A stretch of 64,000 bases of DNA from contig ML681995.1 of assembly GCA_007922195.1 (NCBI GenBank), forward strand, positions 14,005,879-14,069,878. The letters run 5' to 3'. The notes beneath the pieces are model-generated. The model was given only the letters and a program-made list of their open reading frames with translations. It searched no databases and was not told the DNA's origin. Source of the DNA: Podocnemis expansa. Taxonomy: Eukaryota > Chordata > Testudines > Podocnemididae. The position numbers and the translations under genes were made by a program. This document shows, piece after piece, positions 24,803-35,100 of this stretch (positions are counted from its first letter, which is position 1; each line of letters begins with the position of its first letter).

Positions 24803-25020
24803 AACAGCAAGAGTCCTGTGGCACCTTGTAGGCTAACAGATTTCTTAGGGCATAAGCTTTTGTGGGCTCCAACCCACTTTGTCAGATGCAGTTGGATGCA
24901 TCTGACAAAGTGGGTTGGAGCCCGTGAAAGCTTATACCTGAAGAAATCTGTTAATCTGTAAGGTGCCACAGGGCGCTTGCTGTTTTTGCTGCACACAGAC
25001 TAACACAACTGACCCCCTTG
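24803..25020. mobile_element. Inverted Penelope-type tail repeat forming an 88-bp stem
   Basis: Arms 24803-24890 and 24897-24984 are imperfect reverse complements with a 6-base loop. They contain 'cataagcttttgtgggctcc' and its inverted partner 'ggagcccgtgaaagctta'. The cap 'cacacagactaacacaac' follows. It is the same family as the units at 1717, 8626, 34910 and 43190, but with the subtype text 'aacccactttgtcagatgca'. Confidence 0.65.
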
Positions 25021-25990
25021 GAAATTTCTACAAATCATGGTGCGCTTTCCACATGGGCCCCACTCCTTGATTTCCCTTTCTATTCTTTGTCTCAGAACGC
25101 TGATATTAAACGTAAGGTAAATTATGTACATTAAAATTTTGAAATCCTCAGGCAGAGGACATCTCTCTAGAAGTCATACTGTAGGGTTAATAATAAATAA
25201 TATTATGTCATGTGTTTGTTAATACCAGTCCTGGATGGTGCAATCAGCAGTGGTGTTTGGTTCACGGTTGCCTTCAAAATGTTTTTGTCTGAAATTTCTT
25301 AAATGCTCCTTAACTACTCCAAATTGGAGGCTTCTTCCAACATGGCTATCACTCAGAAGATGTAATGGAGTTTTTGTATATTACTAGACTGATGACCATT
25401 GTGGATATTAAATACTTACATTTTCTTACTCTTTTACTTGTCTATTTAGATAGCCAGAGTTTCTGTCCCAACACAGCAGGTCCTTAATCTCAGTTGAGTG
25501 TACTAAGATTAAAGATTGCAGCTCATTAGGCATTTCAATAGTTGAAAAACCATTAGCCTTTTCAGATTGTTGACTCTAGGGAAAAACTGTCTTCACATGC
25601 ACACCTCGCACACTTTGGGACCAATTATAATACAAATAACGAGTGCAAGGAAAGAGGGGAAGGGGCTTGACCTTTTAGTGACCTCTGTTGAAAAAGGTCA
25701 AGCATCAAATTTGGGATTGTTCCTGACCCTTGATAGTGGATGGGTTCCAGCCCGTAATGAATGAGTACCAAATTTCAAACTCAGTGGATTCCCAGACATT
25801 AGTGTTTCATTCTGACTCTTAAGTATGTGTATCATATTAGATGCCGGAGATATGGCTAGTTGCATTCTCTCTGAACTTCATTAGTGGGAAAGTGAGCTGT
25901 TTTTTTCCCCTGCTGCAATAAGTAAAGGATGGCTTTGTTTTAGTTGAATCTGATCGTAAGGTTCTCCATTTCTGTTGCTCAAATTTCTAG

Positions 25991-26195
25991 GGCCCTGAAT
26001 GAAAGTAAGAGAGGGACCAGTGAAGATGAAGAGCCGAAGGAGAACACAGAGGAGAATGTTAAGGTACTGTCGGCAGAAGAAAAGGAGGGCAGTGAGAAAA
26101 TGGTGGTGGACTTTTCCCACAAGAATGAAACTGCAGTGCTTGGTGTGGCTGTCGATAAATCTCTCCAGGAGAACACAGAGGCCAAAAACGAATAA
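25991..26195 (+). CDS. ZNF462: ZNF462 last coding exon F (acidic C-terminal tail, stop)
   Basis: Opens after AATTTCTAG, where the first base completes a Met codon (AT|G), and ends at TAA 26193-26195. It encodes A-L-N-E-S-K-R-G-T-S-E-D-E-E-P-K-E-N-T and a low-complexity, Glu/Lys-rich tail including V-D-F-S-H-K-N-E-T-A-V, ending in E-A-K-N-E. There is no finger. The tail is strongly charged and probably disordered (inference). An upstream Met in the same frame at 25944 lies in the intron and is excluded because the splice phase fits exactly at 25991. The total from exon A sums to a multiple of three, which supports the model. Confidence 0.9.
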
Positions 26196-27571
26196 GCGTT
26201 TGGTGTAATTTTAATTAACCTACTTGAACAGTAATGAAAAGGGGGAGGGAGGGCTGAAGGAAGAAACAAAGCTGCTTTTAGGACTGAATGATCTATTTTC
26301 AAAGCACTGGTACCTGTGTGAGTGTGTGTATATTAAAATTATTTAAATGACGGAATAAGTGGCTCCATTACATCACTGCATCTTTTCGTCTGGATTTTGA
26401 CAATGGGAAGTTACCTTCATCTTGGACTAACGAAGCAACTTGCCATGTTCCTACGTTACACAATGTGCTTTGCAATGGAGGCCTGGATTGCTTGAGAACA
26501 GACACGTCATGAGCGTGGAAGATGGGGGGACAACTTTTTGGCGCACAAATTTCAGTGCGTTTTTCTAGTTTTAATACATTACGCTTTTCCAGACTGAATG
26601 CAACTGCTTTAGAAACAAAAAGAAAGGAAAAAAAAAACTGCTTTGCTTAAAACAGTCACCTGTTTCTTAGTACCTCAAAATTAACCAAGGGAAATCTCTG
26701 CATTTGTCAGTACTACCTGTTGTCGTTGTGGTTAAATGTAGAGAGACTACTGGGGGAGATGGTCAATGGAGAAAGAAAAAAAAAGAAGTTTTAAAGAAAG
26801 GAAAACAAATTGTGCTTAAAATCCCAGTGTGGGTTTTATTTCTTAAAATACTGTGATTTTTTTAATTATTTTAGTAAAAAAAAATACAAAAAAAGAGAGA
26901 GAGAGAGACTTTAATTCCTAGATAACTGTTTGTGAATTGTCATCCTTTATTCCAGGTAAGCTGTTTGTTAGTATTCAACTATAATTTTAGGATTTGATAG
27001 ATTCATGTGACTGGTTGTGCGGTTTTGTTTGCCACGTTTGTTTTCTATCAGCCTGAGGTGTTACAAATACAGCACAATTAAGTTTCTCATGTGAAATTAT
27101 TTCTTTTTCAAGTGGGGGTGGGGGGAAAGGAGACTCGTTCATATTATGAACAGTTTTTTTTAAACATATGGAAATAACAAAAAAGTCTAACTTTTTTTAA
27201 AAATTTAAACTAAAGAACCAAACGTATGGCACAGCTATGCAGCTTGCGGACCAGCCACTTAGGTCCCCGTAACCATTCTGTTGCTTGTCAAATTAACATC
27301 GATCAGTCTCATGCCAGTAATTTTTGTTAAGATTTGGCTGCCTTTTTGTATGTGGTGTGTGGTTTTTTTCTTTTTGTTTTGGTCTAGTGGGGAGGGGGGG
27401 GAGGGAGTCTCTGATAACATGTTTTTGCAAGAGGAGATGAAATAGTTACATGCAACATGGAGCCTGGAGAAATACTCTAACTCAATTTAAGATGGGAGTT
27501 GCTATTTTACCCCCCTCCTGAGCTTTTGAGGATGAGGGGAGCAGTGTAGAACTAATAGGAATCTATATTCA

Positions 27572-27683
27572 CGGGGACTGATCCTGTGCTCTCCATGCCC
27601 TCTCCCTCCCCACCCCTTTGGCGAAAGTCCCACTGAAGTCTATGGGAATTTAGCCTGAGTAAGGAGTACAGGATCCAGGCCCA
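27572..27683. repeat. GAAGTCAATGG-type repeat inside the 3'UTR
   Basis: 'actgatcctgtgctctcc' ... 'cccactgaagtctatggga' ... 'gagtacaggatccaggccc'. The end is an inverted partner of the start, so it belongs to the short palindromic family found across the window. Confidence 0.45.
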
Positions 27684-28236
27684 TGGTATGTTCTGATTGT
27701 GAACAAAACAGTTTCTTTCCAAAAAGTAGAAAGTACTTGACTGAAACCTAGTTTTAGAAATGCATGTGTCTCTTTGTTTGTTTTTTAATTTTGGGGGAGC
27801 GTACTGGGAGGGAAGGGAAAAGAACGGAAGCTGGTGAGAAGACAGCATTCCACAGAGCTTCACATAAAATTGATGGCAAAAATGTTGCATTTGTGGAATA
27901 AGTGCTACTTGAAAAGCATGGTGTTTTGCTTTTAAGGATTCATCTTTTGCGGGGGGGAGGAGGGTGGGTGTGGAGGTGGGAGGGAGCATTGTGTGGAAAA
28001 CACAGCAGAGGGAAAAGTATAAATACACACTTTGTGTCTGTATTTGTTTTTTAATTGGCCTCATTTCAAATGTATTTAAACAGTTCCATACCTGGATTGG
28101 GTGTTTGTAATGGTTACCAAAAATGAAAAAGAAAAAAAAATGAAATAAATGATTGTGACATGCTTTTATCACTACTTTATTTTTCAAATAACATGTAAAT
28201 ATTGTAATCCATTGGATTTTGTTTTGCTAACCTGTT

Positions 28237-28242
28237 AATAAA
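28237..28242 (+). promoter_or_regulatory. ZNF462: Polyadenylation signal AATAAA
   Basis: A canonical hexamer within 'gttaataaaaatatggg', about 2 kb after the stop, followed by T-rich sequence about 45 bases downstream. Another AATAAA lies upstream at 28144-28149, and others downstream at 28474-28479 and about 28634. Confidence 0.6.
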
Positions 28243-28960
28243 AATATGGGACCATTATCCTTTTAACAAGCCTAGAATGCCATATATTTCTTTTTTTTTT
28301 CTTCCACCCCCCTCTCCCATCCCCCCCAATGTATACCTGATATATTGTGGACACCACATTTTTAGATGCATTATTATGATTCTGTTAACTGTAATGATGA
28401 CCTAGAACTGAAAATAACATTTTTTTCATTGTTTAATTTATACAGAGGACTTTTTCAGAGTTTGACAGAAGGAAATAAATAACAAAATGCTAACCCATTG
28501 GCTCCAGCACTCAGTGTTTCCTGATTTTAAATTACTGCTTATGGGCAGGGGAGTGGGAGGGCCAGGGCCCTGAATTGTTGCACTGATGGGTTTGGGGTTT
28601 TGGGGGTTTGTTTTTTGGTTTTTGGTTTTTTTTAATAAAAGGCAATGGAAATAAATAAAGACTTTTTAAAAGTACGTGTGTATGTCTGTAGTTCTATCTT
28701 AAGTACTTTTAATGGCCTCCTTATTGTAGTCTCTGTCCATCCCTGGGTACCTCACAGATGCTTAACGGACTTTACACTTTACCTTGGACAAAACCTGTGG
28801 CCAGCTTTTTACACTGTTATTTCTGCTGAGAATCTAGGAAGGATTTTGTGTTGGTGATTGAAGGCCTATCTGGAATTTTCTCCTCAGCAGCTACAGTGTT
28901 GTAATGCATTGGAAATATGTAACAAGTGTTCCTTTTCTGGTGGTTGATGTGTCAGCCTGG

Positions 28961-29970
28961 TCATAGAATTGTAGAGATGGAAGGGACCTCATGAGGTCAT
29001 CTAGTCCAAACCACGGCCAAAAAAAGCAGGACCACTCCCACTAAAGACAGAGATTCCACCACCTCCCTAGGTAACCCATTCCAATACTTTACCACTTGCC
29101 TAGTAAGAAAGTTTTTCCTAATATCCAGCCTTGACCTCCCCAGCTGCAACTTGAAACCATTGCTCCTCGTTCTGTCCTCTGTTACTACTGAGAACAGCTG
29201 AGCTCCATCTTCCTTGGAGCATCCTTTCAGGTAGTTGAAGGTTGCTATCAAATCCCCCCTCAGTCTTCTCTTCTGCAGGCTAAATAAGCCTAGTTCCTTC
29301 AGTCTTTCTTCATAGGTCTTGTCCTTCCAGCCCTTTGATCATTTTTGTTGCCCTCTGCTGGACTCTTTCTAATTTGTCCACATCCTTTTTGTAGTGGGAA
29401 GCCCAAAACTGAACACAGTATTCCAGATGCTGCCTCACCAGTGCTGAATAGAGGGAAATGATCATATCCCTCGATCTGCTGGCAACACCTCTTCTGATGC
29501 AGCCCAGTATGCCGTTGGCCTTTTTGGCAGCAAGAGCACACTGCTGACTCATATTCAGCTTCCCATCCACCATGATCCCCAGGTCCTTTTCTGCAAAGCT
29601 GCTACTTAGCTGATCACTCCTCAGCCTGGGGTTTTTCTGTCCCAAGTGCAGGACTTTACACTTGTCCTTGTTGAACCTCATGAGATTTCTATTGGCCCAC
29701 TGTTCCAATTTATCTAGGTCTCCCTGAATCCTGTCCCTGCCCTCCAGCGTATCTACTCTTCCCCTCAGCTTGGTGTCATCCGCAAACTTACTGAGTGTGC
29801 AATCTGTCCCATCATCCAGATCATTAATGAAAATGTTGAACAGAACTGGCCCCAGGACCAACCCCTGGGGCACACCGCTCATTACTGGTTGCCAACTAGA
29901 CATGGAGCCATTGATTCCTACACGCTGAAACTGTTGATTTAGCCAGTTTTCTATCCACCTTGCATTCCCT
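28961..29970 (-). mobile_element. CR1 LINE, 5'-truncated copy
   Basis: The minus strand encodes the C-terminal part of a CR1 reverse transcriptase followed by the 3'UTR. The + strand begins 'tcatagaattgtagagatgg', the reverse complement of the CR1 3' end, and passes through 'gggacctcatgaggtcatct'. About 1 kb, 5'-truncated as usual for CR1. The coding part is described separately. Confidence 0.9.
29310..29903 (-). pseudogene. CR1 reverse transcriptase fragment
   Basis: A 197-residue open frame on the minus strand contains S-G-V-P-Q-G near residues 9-14, [11 protein letters not shown], the F-A-D-D-T-K catalytic box near residues 40-45, and C-K-V-L-H-L-G. These are non-LTR RT motifs of the CR1 clade. 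The second catalytic aspartates are present, but the N-terminal fingers and the endonuclease are missing. After [12 protein letters not shown] the frame shifts (around 29320-29340) and continues as [10 protein letters not shown] and then D-L-I-A-T-F-N-Y-L (28997-29251). It is a dead, truncated copy. A CR1 RT would perform target-primed reverse transcription; this one cannot. Confidence 0.88.
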
Positions 29971-30433
29971 ATAATTCCAGAAGTTTCTTTGGTTCATTGG
30001 GAGCAGAATTGGGCCAACTGTACAGGTGTTAAGTAGCACCAAAACTCTTGATAAGCTGATCAAATGATGTGGACCCTTTTTCTTAGACATCTATATAGCC
30101 ATGACCAAAATCATTTGAGGAATGAAAGATATATTTTCTTGAGCTATTGAAAACAAAACAATATGTTTGAGGTTTCTGATGCTGTCTTTCTAGGCGCTTT
30201 CTGGAAAACTTTCATCACTTGGTCTGTATATTCTATTGATATACAACATTCTGTGAATTCTATCTATTCCATCCTCAAGCTAATGAAAATTTATAAAAAT
30301 AATTGTTTTCCCAGTGGCAGAACACTAGCAGCAGATACATTGCTACAAGAGACTGATACAAATTCTAGTCTTATGTTATACATTTACCAGTAAATTACAA
30401 TTGCGTAATGAAGTTCAGCTTAAGAAAAAAACT

Positions 30434-31640
30434 TAGTCAAGCACTTTAAGTTGTCTCTCATAGGGAAGATTTTCCATTCCACGAATCATCCTTGTAGCCC
30501 TTCTTTGCACCTGTTTTAGTTTGACTTCATCTTTCTTAAACATGGGTGACCAGAACTGTACACAATACTCCAAGTGAGGTCGCACCAGCGCCTTGTATAA
30601 CAGTACTAACACCTCCCTATCTCTACTGGAAATACCCCTTCTGATGCACATCGCATTGGCTACTCGTTGTCATTCTGTGATCAACCAGTATGCCCAGGTC
30701 CTTCTCCCCGTCACTTCCAGCTGATGCATTCCTAACTTATAAGAAAAATTCCTGTTATTTGTCCCTAAGTGCATGACCTTGCCCTTCCTGTTGTTGAATT
30801 TCATCCTATTTCTAATGCTCCACTTTACAAGGTCATCCAAATCATTTTGTATGCTATCCTGATCCTCCTCCGTATGGGCAATACCTCCCAGCTTGGTGTC
30901 GTCTGCAAATTTAATTAGCATAGTCCCACTTTTTGTGCCAAGGTCAGTAACGAAAAGATTGAATATGATGGGTCCCAGGACCGATCCTCGGGGAACTCCA
31001 CTAGTAATCTTCCAGCTGGACAGTTCACCTTTCACTATGACCCTCTGTAGTCTCCCCTATAACCAGTTCTTTATCCACCTATTTCCATATTAATCCCCAT
31101 CTTCCCCAATTTAACTAATAATTCCCTGTGTGGAACTGTATCAAATGCCTTGCTGAAATCTAAGTAATTTAGATCCACCACATTCCCTTTATCCAAAAAA
31201 ATCTGTTATCTTCTCAAAAAAGGAGATCAGGTTGGTCAGGCATGATCTACCTTTTGTAAAGCCGTGTTGTATTTTATCACAGTTACCATTTTCCTCAATA
31301 TTCTTAAGTACTTTCTCCTTCAAAAGTTTCTCCAAGACCTTGCATGCTGCTGAGGTCAAACTAACAGGCCTGTAGTTACCTGGATCACTTTTACTCCCTT
31401 TCTTGAAAATAGGGACTACATTAGCAATTTTCCAGTCATAAGGTACAACCCCTGTGTTCACCGATACTTTAAAAATCCTTGCTAAAGGCCTTGCAATTTC
31501 ATGTGCAAGTTCCTTTAATTTTCTGGGATGAAGATTATCTGGACCCCCTGATTTCGTTCCAGCTGAAGCTTGGCTTCCACCTCAGATATGGTAATTTCCA
31601 CTTCTACATTCCCATTCCCATTAGCTGCCCTACTTCTGTC
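30434..31640 (-). mobile_element. CR1-like LINE copy of a different subfamily, decayed RT
   Basis: The minus-strand segments in order are: V-P-I-F-K-K-G-S-K, N-Y-R-P-V-S-L-T and F-T-K-G-R-S-C (31189-31461); S-G-V-P-R-G-S-V-L-G-P and F-A-D-D-T-K-L-G-G (30670-31035); and [25 protein letters not shown] (30433-30651). Together they cover RT domains 1-7, with stops and frameshifts between. The protein differs clearly from the neighbouring 28961-29970 copy, for example G-P-I-I-F-N-L-F instead of G-P-V-L-F-N-I-F. Both ends look truncated. Confidence 0.85.
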
Positions 31641-32302
31641 AACTTACTGAAAGTTGATAGCTTTGATTTTGTTCCTTTCATCCTAACAATTCTGGGATCT
31701 TGCACCATTGCAAATCCCAGTGACTTGATGGCTTTATGCTGAATGAACACCAGTGCAAAGGAAGCTTGAGATCCAGCTCAATAATTTTAAGATCTCTCAC
31801 TTGCTGTCCATGCAACTTTATCTAAGGAAAGCTAGAGCCACAGGAGTGTGTCATTCATCCTAGCCACTGGGAACTGACTGTCTGGATCCCACAACTGATA
31901 GGAATGCTACTTGGTCATTTTGGAAAATTGAAATACAGACAGAACTGGTTGTCCAGCCACTGAAACACTTGTCAGCTTTACTTGTGGGCTGATGCTGTAG
32001 TGCTTTCACTTTCTGTTGAGAAAGAGGACGAATAATTCTACAGTTTGTGTCTAGCTGCAAAGTGGCTGAAGGAGAGAGTGTCAGAATAATGAATTTTAAG
32101 AGGTTCAGTGAAGGCCCGTTGTCAAGAGAATGTCCCCGGCCCAACAAGGGACAAAACCCTGATTCTCTGCAAAAGCACGAGTTCATGAGTTTTTGTGTCA
32201 TGTTATCACTAGCCACTTCAATTGAAGCAAGCACTGTTGGGTGATTTGTTAATTTGGTAACTATGTACAAGGCTCTGGACAACAACTCACATTGTTGTAA
32301 GG
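31641..32302. other. Intergenic, nothing recognised
   Basis: AT-rich unique-looking sequence without coding or repeat signals that I can name. Confidence 0.5.
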
Positions 32303-32491
32303 TGGGGGTCTCAAACACAAATTGCCATGAGGGCCACATGAGGACTAGTATGTTAGCCCAAGGGCCACACCACTGAAACCTTTTCATGAAATGATATTGC
32401 AAATATCAGTAATGATAGTGTCACTGTGGGCCACAGGAAATAGCTTTAGGGGCCACATGGAAGCCTGTGGGCTGCGTGTTTGAGACCTCAG
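32303..32491. mobile_element. hAT-type MITE with perfect 8-bp target duplication
   Basis: Ends 'tgggggtctcaaacac' and 'gtgtttgagacctcag' are inverted repeats. TTGTAAGG flanks both sides (32295-32302 and 32492-32499). The interior ('gccaccactgaaacctttt'-like) is shared with the copy at 54709-54934, including 'aatgatattgcaaatat'. Confidence 0.8.
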
Positions 32492-32857
32492 TTGTAAGGT
32501 GCCTTTAGATCTTTTAGTGTCTTCACCTCTCTTCCCAAACTGCAATCCCACACGCGGGCTGATCTTCTGAGAAGTGGAAGTGGATTTATAGCAGAATAAC
32601 CAAAGGGAGCAATTCTGGGAGGAAAGGAAGGAAGGACGATTGTTTGAAACAAGCTGGGGTTTGGATTTCGGTGGGGGTTCAGTGCCCATGTCACTCTTCA
32701 TTAGTTTGCTCTTCTCTGAGGGAGATTGTCACTTGTGGAAACTGAGCACAAGAGACTGAAAAACAAGTCAGAATCTGAAACAGCTTGAGCAGAGTGAATT
32801 ACTGTGAGACCATGCCAGTTAATTCATAGTTTGTTTGTTTGGTTTTTTTTTAAGTGA

Positions 32858-32965
32858 CCAGCGGATCATCTAGTCTGATCACCGTCCATCACAGGCCACG
32901 CACTTTCACCCAATTACCCCAGCACCGAGCCTAATGACTTGTTCGACTGAAGCATGTCTCCACTC
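32858..32965 (-). mobile_element. CR1-like 3'UTR fragment
   Basis: 'ggatcatctagtctgatcac' and 'cacaggccacgcactttca' followed by 'cccaattaccccagcacc' match the reptile CR1 3'UTR subtype in reverse complement. Confidence 0.5.
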
Positions 32966-33879
32966 CGATGTATTTTTACCAACATGCAATGTGCATCAGA
33001 CTCACTGGCGTTCTCTGAGTATAATCTCAACAAATTTTAAGTATGAGTGTCTTCTCTGAAGGTTTATTTGTGTCATTAGCAGACAAGTAACACTGACCAT
33101 TTTTAAATCTTCAGACTAGCTTCAATGAGAATTGAATCCTTTTGGTAGGACTGTTCAGGAGAGGGAAATGAGCTGAGTCACTAGAGTTCATCTTGGACAA
33201 AAGCTCTTGATTAGCTTTCTCATGAGACTCTCTTCCTCCCTCACCAGCCCTCATATGTTTCAATGATTTGCCTGGAATCAGTTGAAATTCGCAGTCTTGC
33301 CAATGTTGATTGGTTTTGCTTACCTAGTTTTCACACTTATGAATGGAGGAAACCCATAATGAAACAGAAACATGGGAGTGTGTAGGTGAGTTTTTTGCAT
33401 AGCACTGACATTTATTTTCCACTTGAGATATGTTTTGTTCTTGTAGGACATGGGAAAGGCCAGGCCAGGCCAGGCCAGACTCAGTCCAGCTACCCCAGGT
33501 TTTAGTGTCCCCCAAGAGGGGCAGGCATCAGTAGTGTTAGCAGAAGATACAAGAAACCCTGCAGTGGTCAGATATGGGATGACCTATCCCACATGCAGGC
33601 ATCATGTTAGTCCATAATAGTTTTACTGGAGTTCTGAAGCTAATATATGCAGCTTTTCTTAGTATTAATTATTATCTTTCAGGATATTTTTGCTATCCAA
33701 CCCTAATGCAAATCTTCCTAAATTCTTGGCCTCAGTGATGAAACTTGACAGAAAAAAATGTAATACTGATTTTTTTTCACTTTAGAAGTGATTTGCTCTT
33801 TGTTCCTATAAAAGGAAAATTCTTCATGTAACCTAGTTGCATTGTGTCTTTCCTATAGTGTTCATAAAATACAAGTGGT
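32966..33879. other. Intergenic, mostly unremarkable
   Basis: No gene or named element was recognised. It includes a (GGCCA)4 tract. Confidence 0.5.
33458..33477. repeat. (GGCCA)4 tandem repeat
   Basis: Four direct copies of GGCCA read directly. Confidence 0.95.
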
Positions 33880-34440
33880 GTTGCGGGAGTCTGCTCTGCT
33901 CACCGCTCAGCAGTGCCTCCTTGTGGCTTATCGGGGAATTAGCTCTGCTGCTTGGTCTGATGCTCTGGCCTCTGGTTACTGTCGTTCCACTCACTCACGC
34001 TCTGGCGCCTCCTTCACCTGGAGCTGCAACGCTTTCCTCTCCATGGCTTCAGCCTGTAGCTAAGTCACATTAAAGTTCTCTTCCTGGCTGGAGCGTCTTT
34101 AGAGACCACTTCTATCCATTCCAAATGGGCTCACCCTGGTGTCTCACTCCAGCAGTGACTTGTAGGGGACCCCAGGCCTGCCCTATACACTAAATTCCAG
34201 ACCAGGGACCCCCAACACAGCAGCTCTGGGCTTTTACTCTCACTGCTTCCTACCCTTTCGGTCCAGCTTCCTGCTCTTGAATCTGGAGGTACGACTTCAG
34301 ATTTCCTCCTGCTTGTTTACCAACTTCCTTTCTTATCACTCCTGCCCAGCACCACCTCCAGTTGAGCTTATCGGCAATTAGGGCCTGACACGCTCTGGAT
34401 TTCCTCCAGGTGCTGCCTAAAGTTCATTAGCCTAATTTAC
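33880..34440. other. C-rich block, possible solo LTR or other repeat
   Basis: Pyrimidine- and C-rich with 'ctggtgtctcactccagcag' and 'aggggaccccaggcctgccc', unlike its flanks. The style is that of reptile LTR/repeat sequence, but no clear TG...CA ends, duplication or coding region was seen. Both short + frames inside are without known motifs. Confidence 0.25.
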
Positions 34441-34909
34441 CCCTTAAGGCCTTGTGTTTGGAAGTACGTACATAACCTAAACAGCCTGTGGGAACTGGGA
34501 GCAATTCATTTCAATTGGGATGCTCAGGACATAACAAGCCAGCTATTGGAATGAGAAAGGACATACTTTTTCTCTGTGCATCTGCTGTTATGTGGCTCTT
34601 TGAATAGTTATGTAAAAACAAATACACCTCCACTTGATGCACAAATTCTGAGTGTTCACTTGTGCTAATGAAAAGCTTAACTTAGCCAACCCATAGGCAT
34701 GCTTTCAAAATTAGAGAGAAATGTGTGTCTGCCATTCACCTGATGTACTCTCACTGGTGTCTAATCAAGAACTGTGTTTGCCATGTGTGCCTCAGAAATT
34801 AACATTTTTACTTTTCCCTGCAGCTGAAAAAATCCATATTGCGTTACAAGGCCGGACTCTGCTTTCAGTTTCATTGGGTCTGTTCTGGGATGACTCCAGT
34901 GTAAGTACT
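34441..34909. other. Intergenic, nothing recognised
   Basis: AT-rich sequence with no coding or repeat signal that I can name. Confidence 0.5.
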
Positions 34910-35100
34910 GCAAGCAAGGAGTCCTGTGGCACTTTAAAGACTAACTATTTATCGCATGAGCTTTCATGGGAGAAAAATCTCACTTTGTCAAGTGCTTCTT
35001 CAAAGCTGGTTAGTCTTCAGAAGTTTTAGTCTTTAAAAGTGCCACAGGATTCCTTGTTTGTTTTGCTGAACTAGACTGACACAGCTACCCCTTTGGAACT
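34910..35100. mobile_element. Inverted Penelope-type tail repeat
   Basis: 'caaggagtcctgtggcactt' ... 'atgagctttcatgggaga' ... inverted 'agtctttaaaagtgccacag' ... cap 'agctacccctttggaac'. Part of the right arm is deleted compared with the full unit at 43190. Confidence 0.6.

Larger units (their letters stand above)
24134..25990 (+). other. ZNF462: ZNF462 intron E-F (last intron)
   Basis: Donor GTAAGT, acceptor CAAATTTCTAG. Non-coding apart from a CR1 tail and a large inverted repeat (24803-24984) that could form a long hairpin in the pre-mRNA. Confidence 0.85.
1..28242 (+). other. ZNF462: ZNF462 gene, 3' part (introns, six last exons, 3'UTR)
   Basis: The six coding exons splice into one open frame (1082 nt including the stop) that encodes the C-terminal 359 whole residues of a multi-C2H2 zinc-finger protein. 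The order of fingers, the linker ending in a serine/acidic run, the last finger with a G-A-P-E-K-R-F-P-C-E-F-C start, and the acidic tail ending in E-A-K-N-E are what I recognise as vertebrate ZNF462 (ZFPIP). ZNF462 is a large nuclear protein implicated in chromatin organisation and development. All borders are AG/GT and the phases match between exons. The start codon, the giant exon and most fingers lie upstream of the window. The family identity is recalled, not searched; the exon structure is read directly. Confidence 0.9.
26196..28260 (+). other. ZNF462: ZNF462 3'UTR
   Basis: Sequence after the stop is AT-rich with T and A tracts, a GA run near 26895-26909 and G runs near 27117 and 27395. 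It contains no coding signal; the long minus-strand frame at 27552-28187 is an artefact of T/A-rich sequence. The proximal end is set by the AATAAA at 28237. Longer ends are possible because further AATAAA motifs occur at 28474 and near 28634. Confidence 0.7.

Noticed and set aside
25944..25990. Start of an 83-residue protein at 25944
   Set aside because: It is intronic; the splice phase from exon E fits exactly at 25991.
27552..28187. 211-codon minus-strand frame in the ZNF462 3'UTR
   Set aside because: Low-complexity F/H/K-rich translation of T/A-rich UTR; no domain and no promoter or splice evidence.
31860..32402. 180-codon minus-strand frame
   Set aside because: It overlaps the hAT MITE at 32303 and shows no domain; a chance frame.
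33458..33477. CRISPR-like or regulatory direct repeat
   Set aside because: A simple 5-bp tandem, and the genome is a vertebrate.
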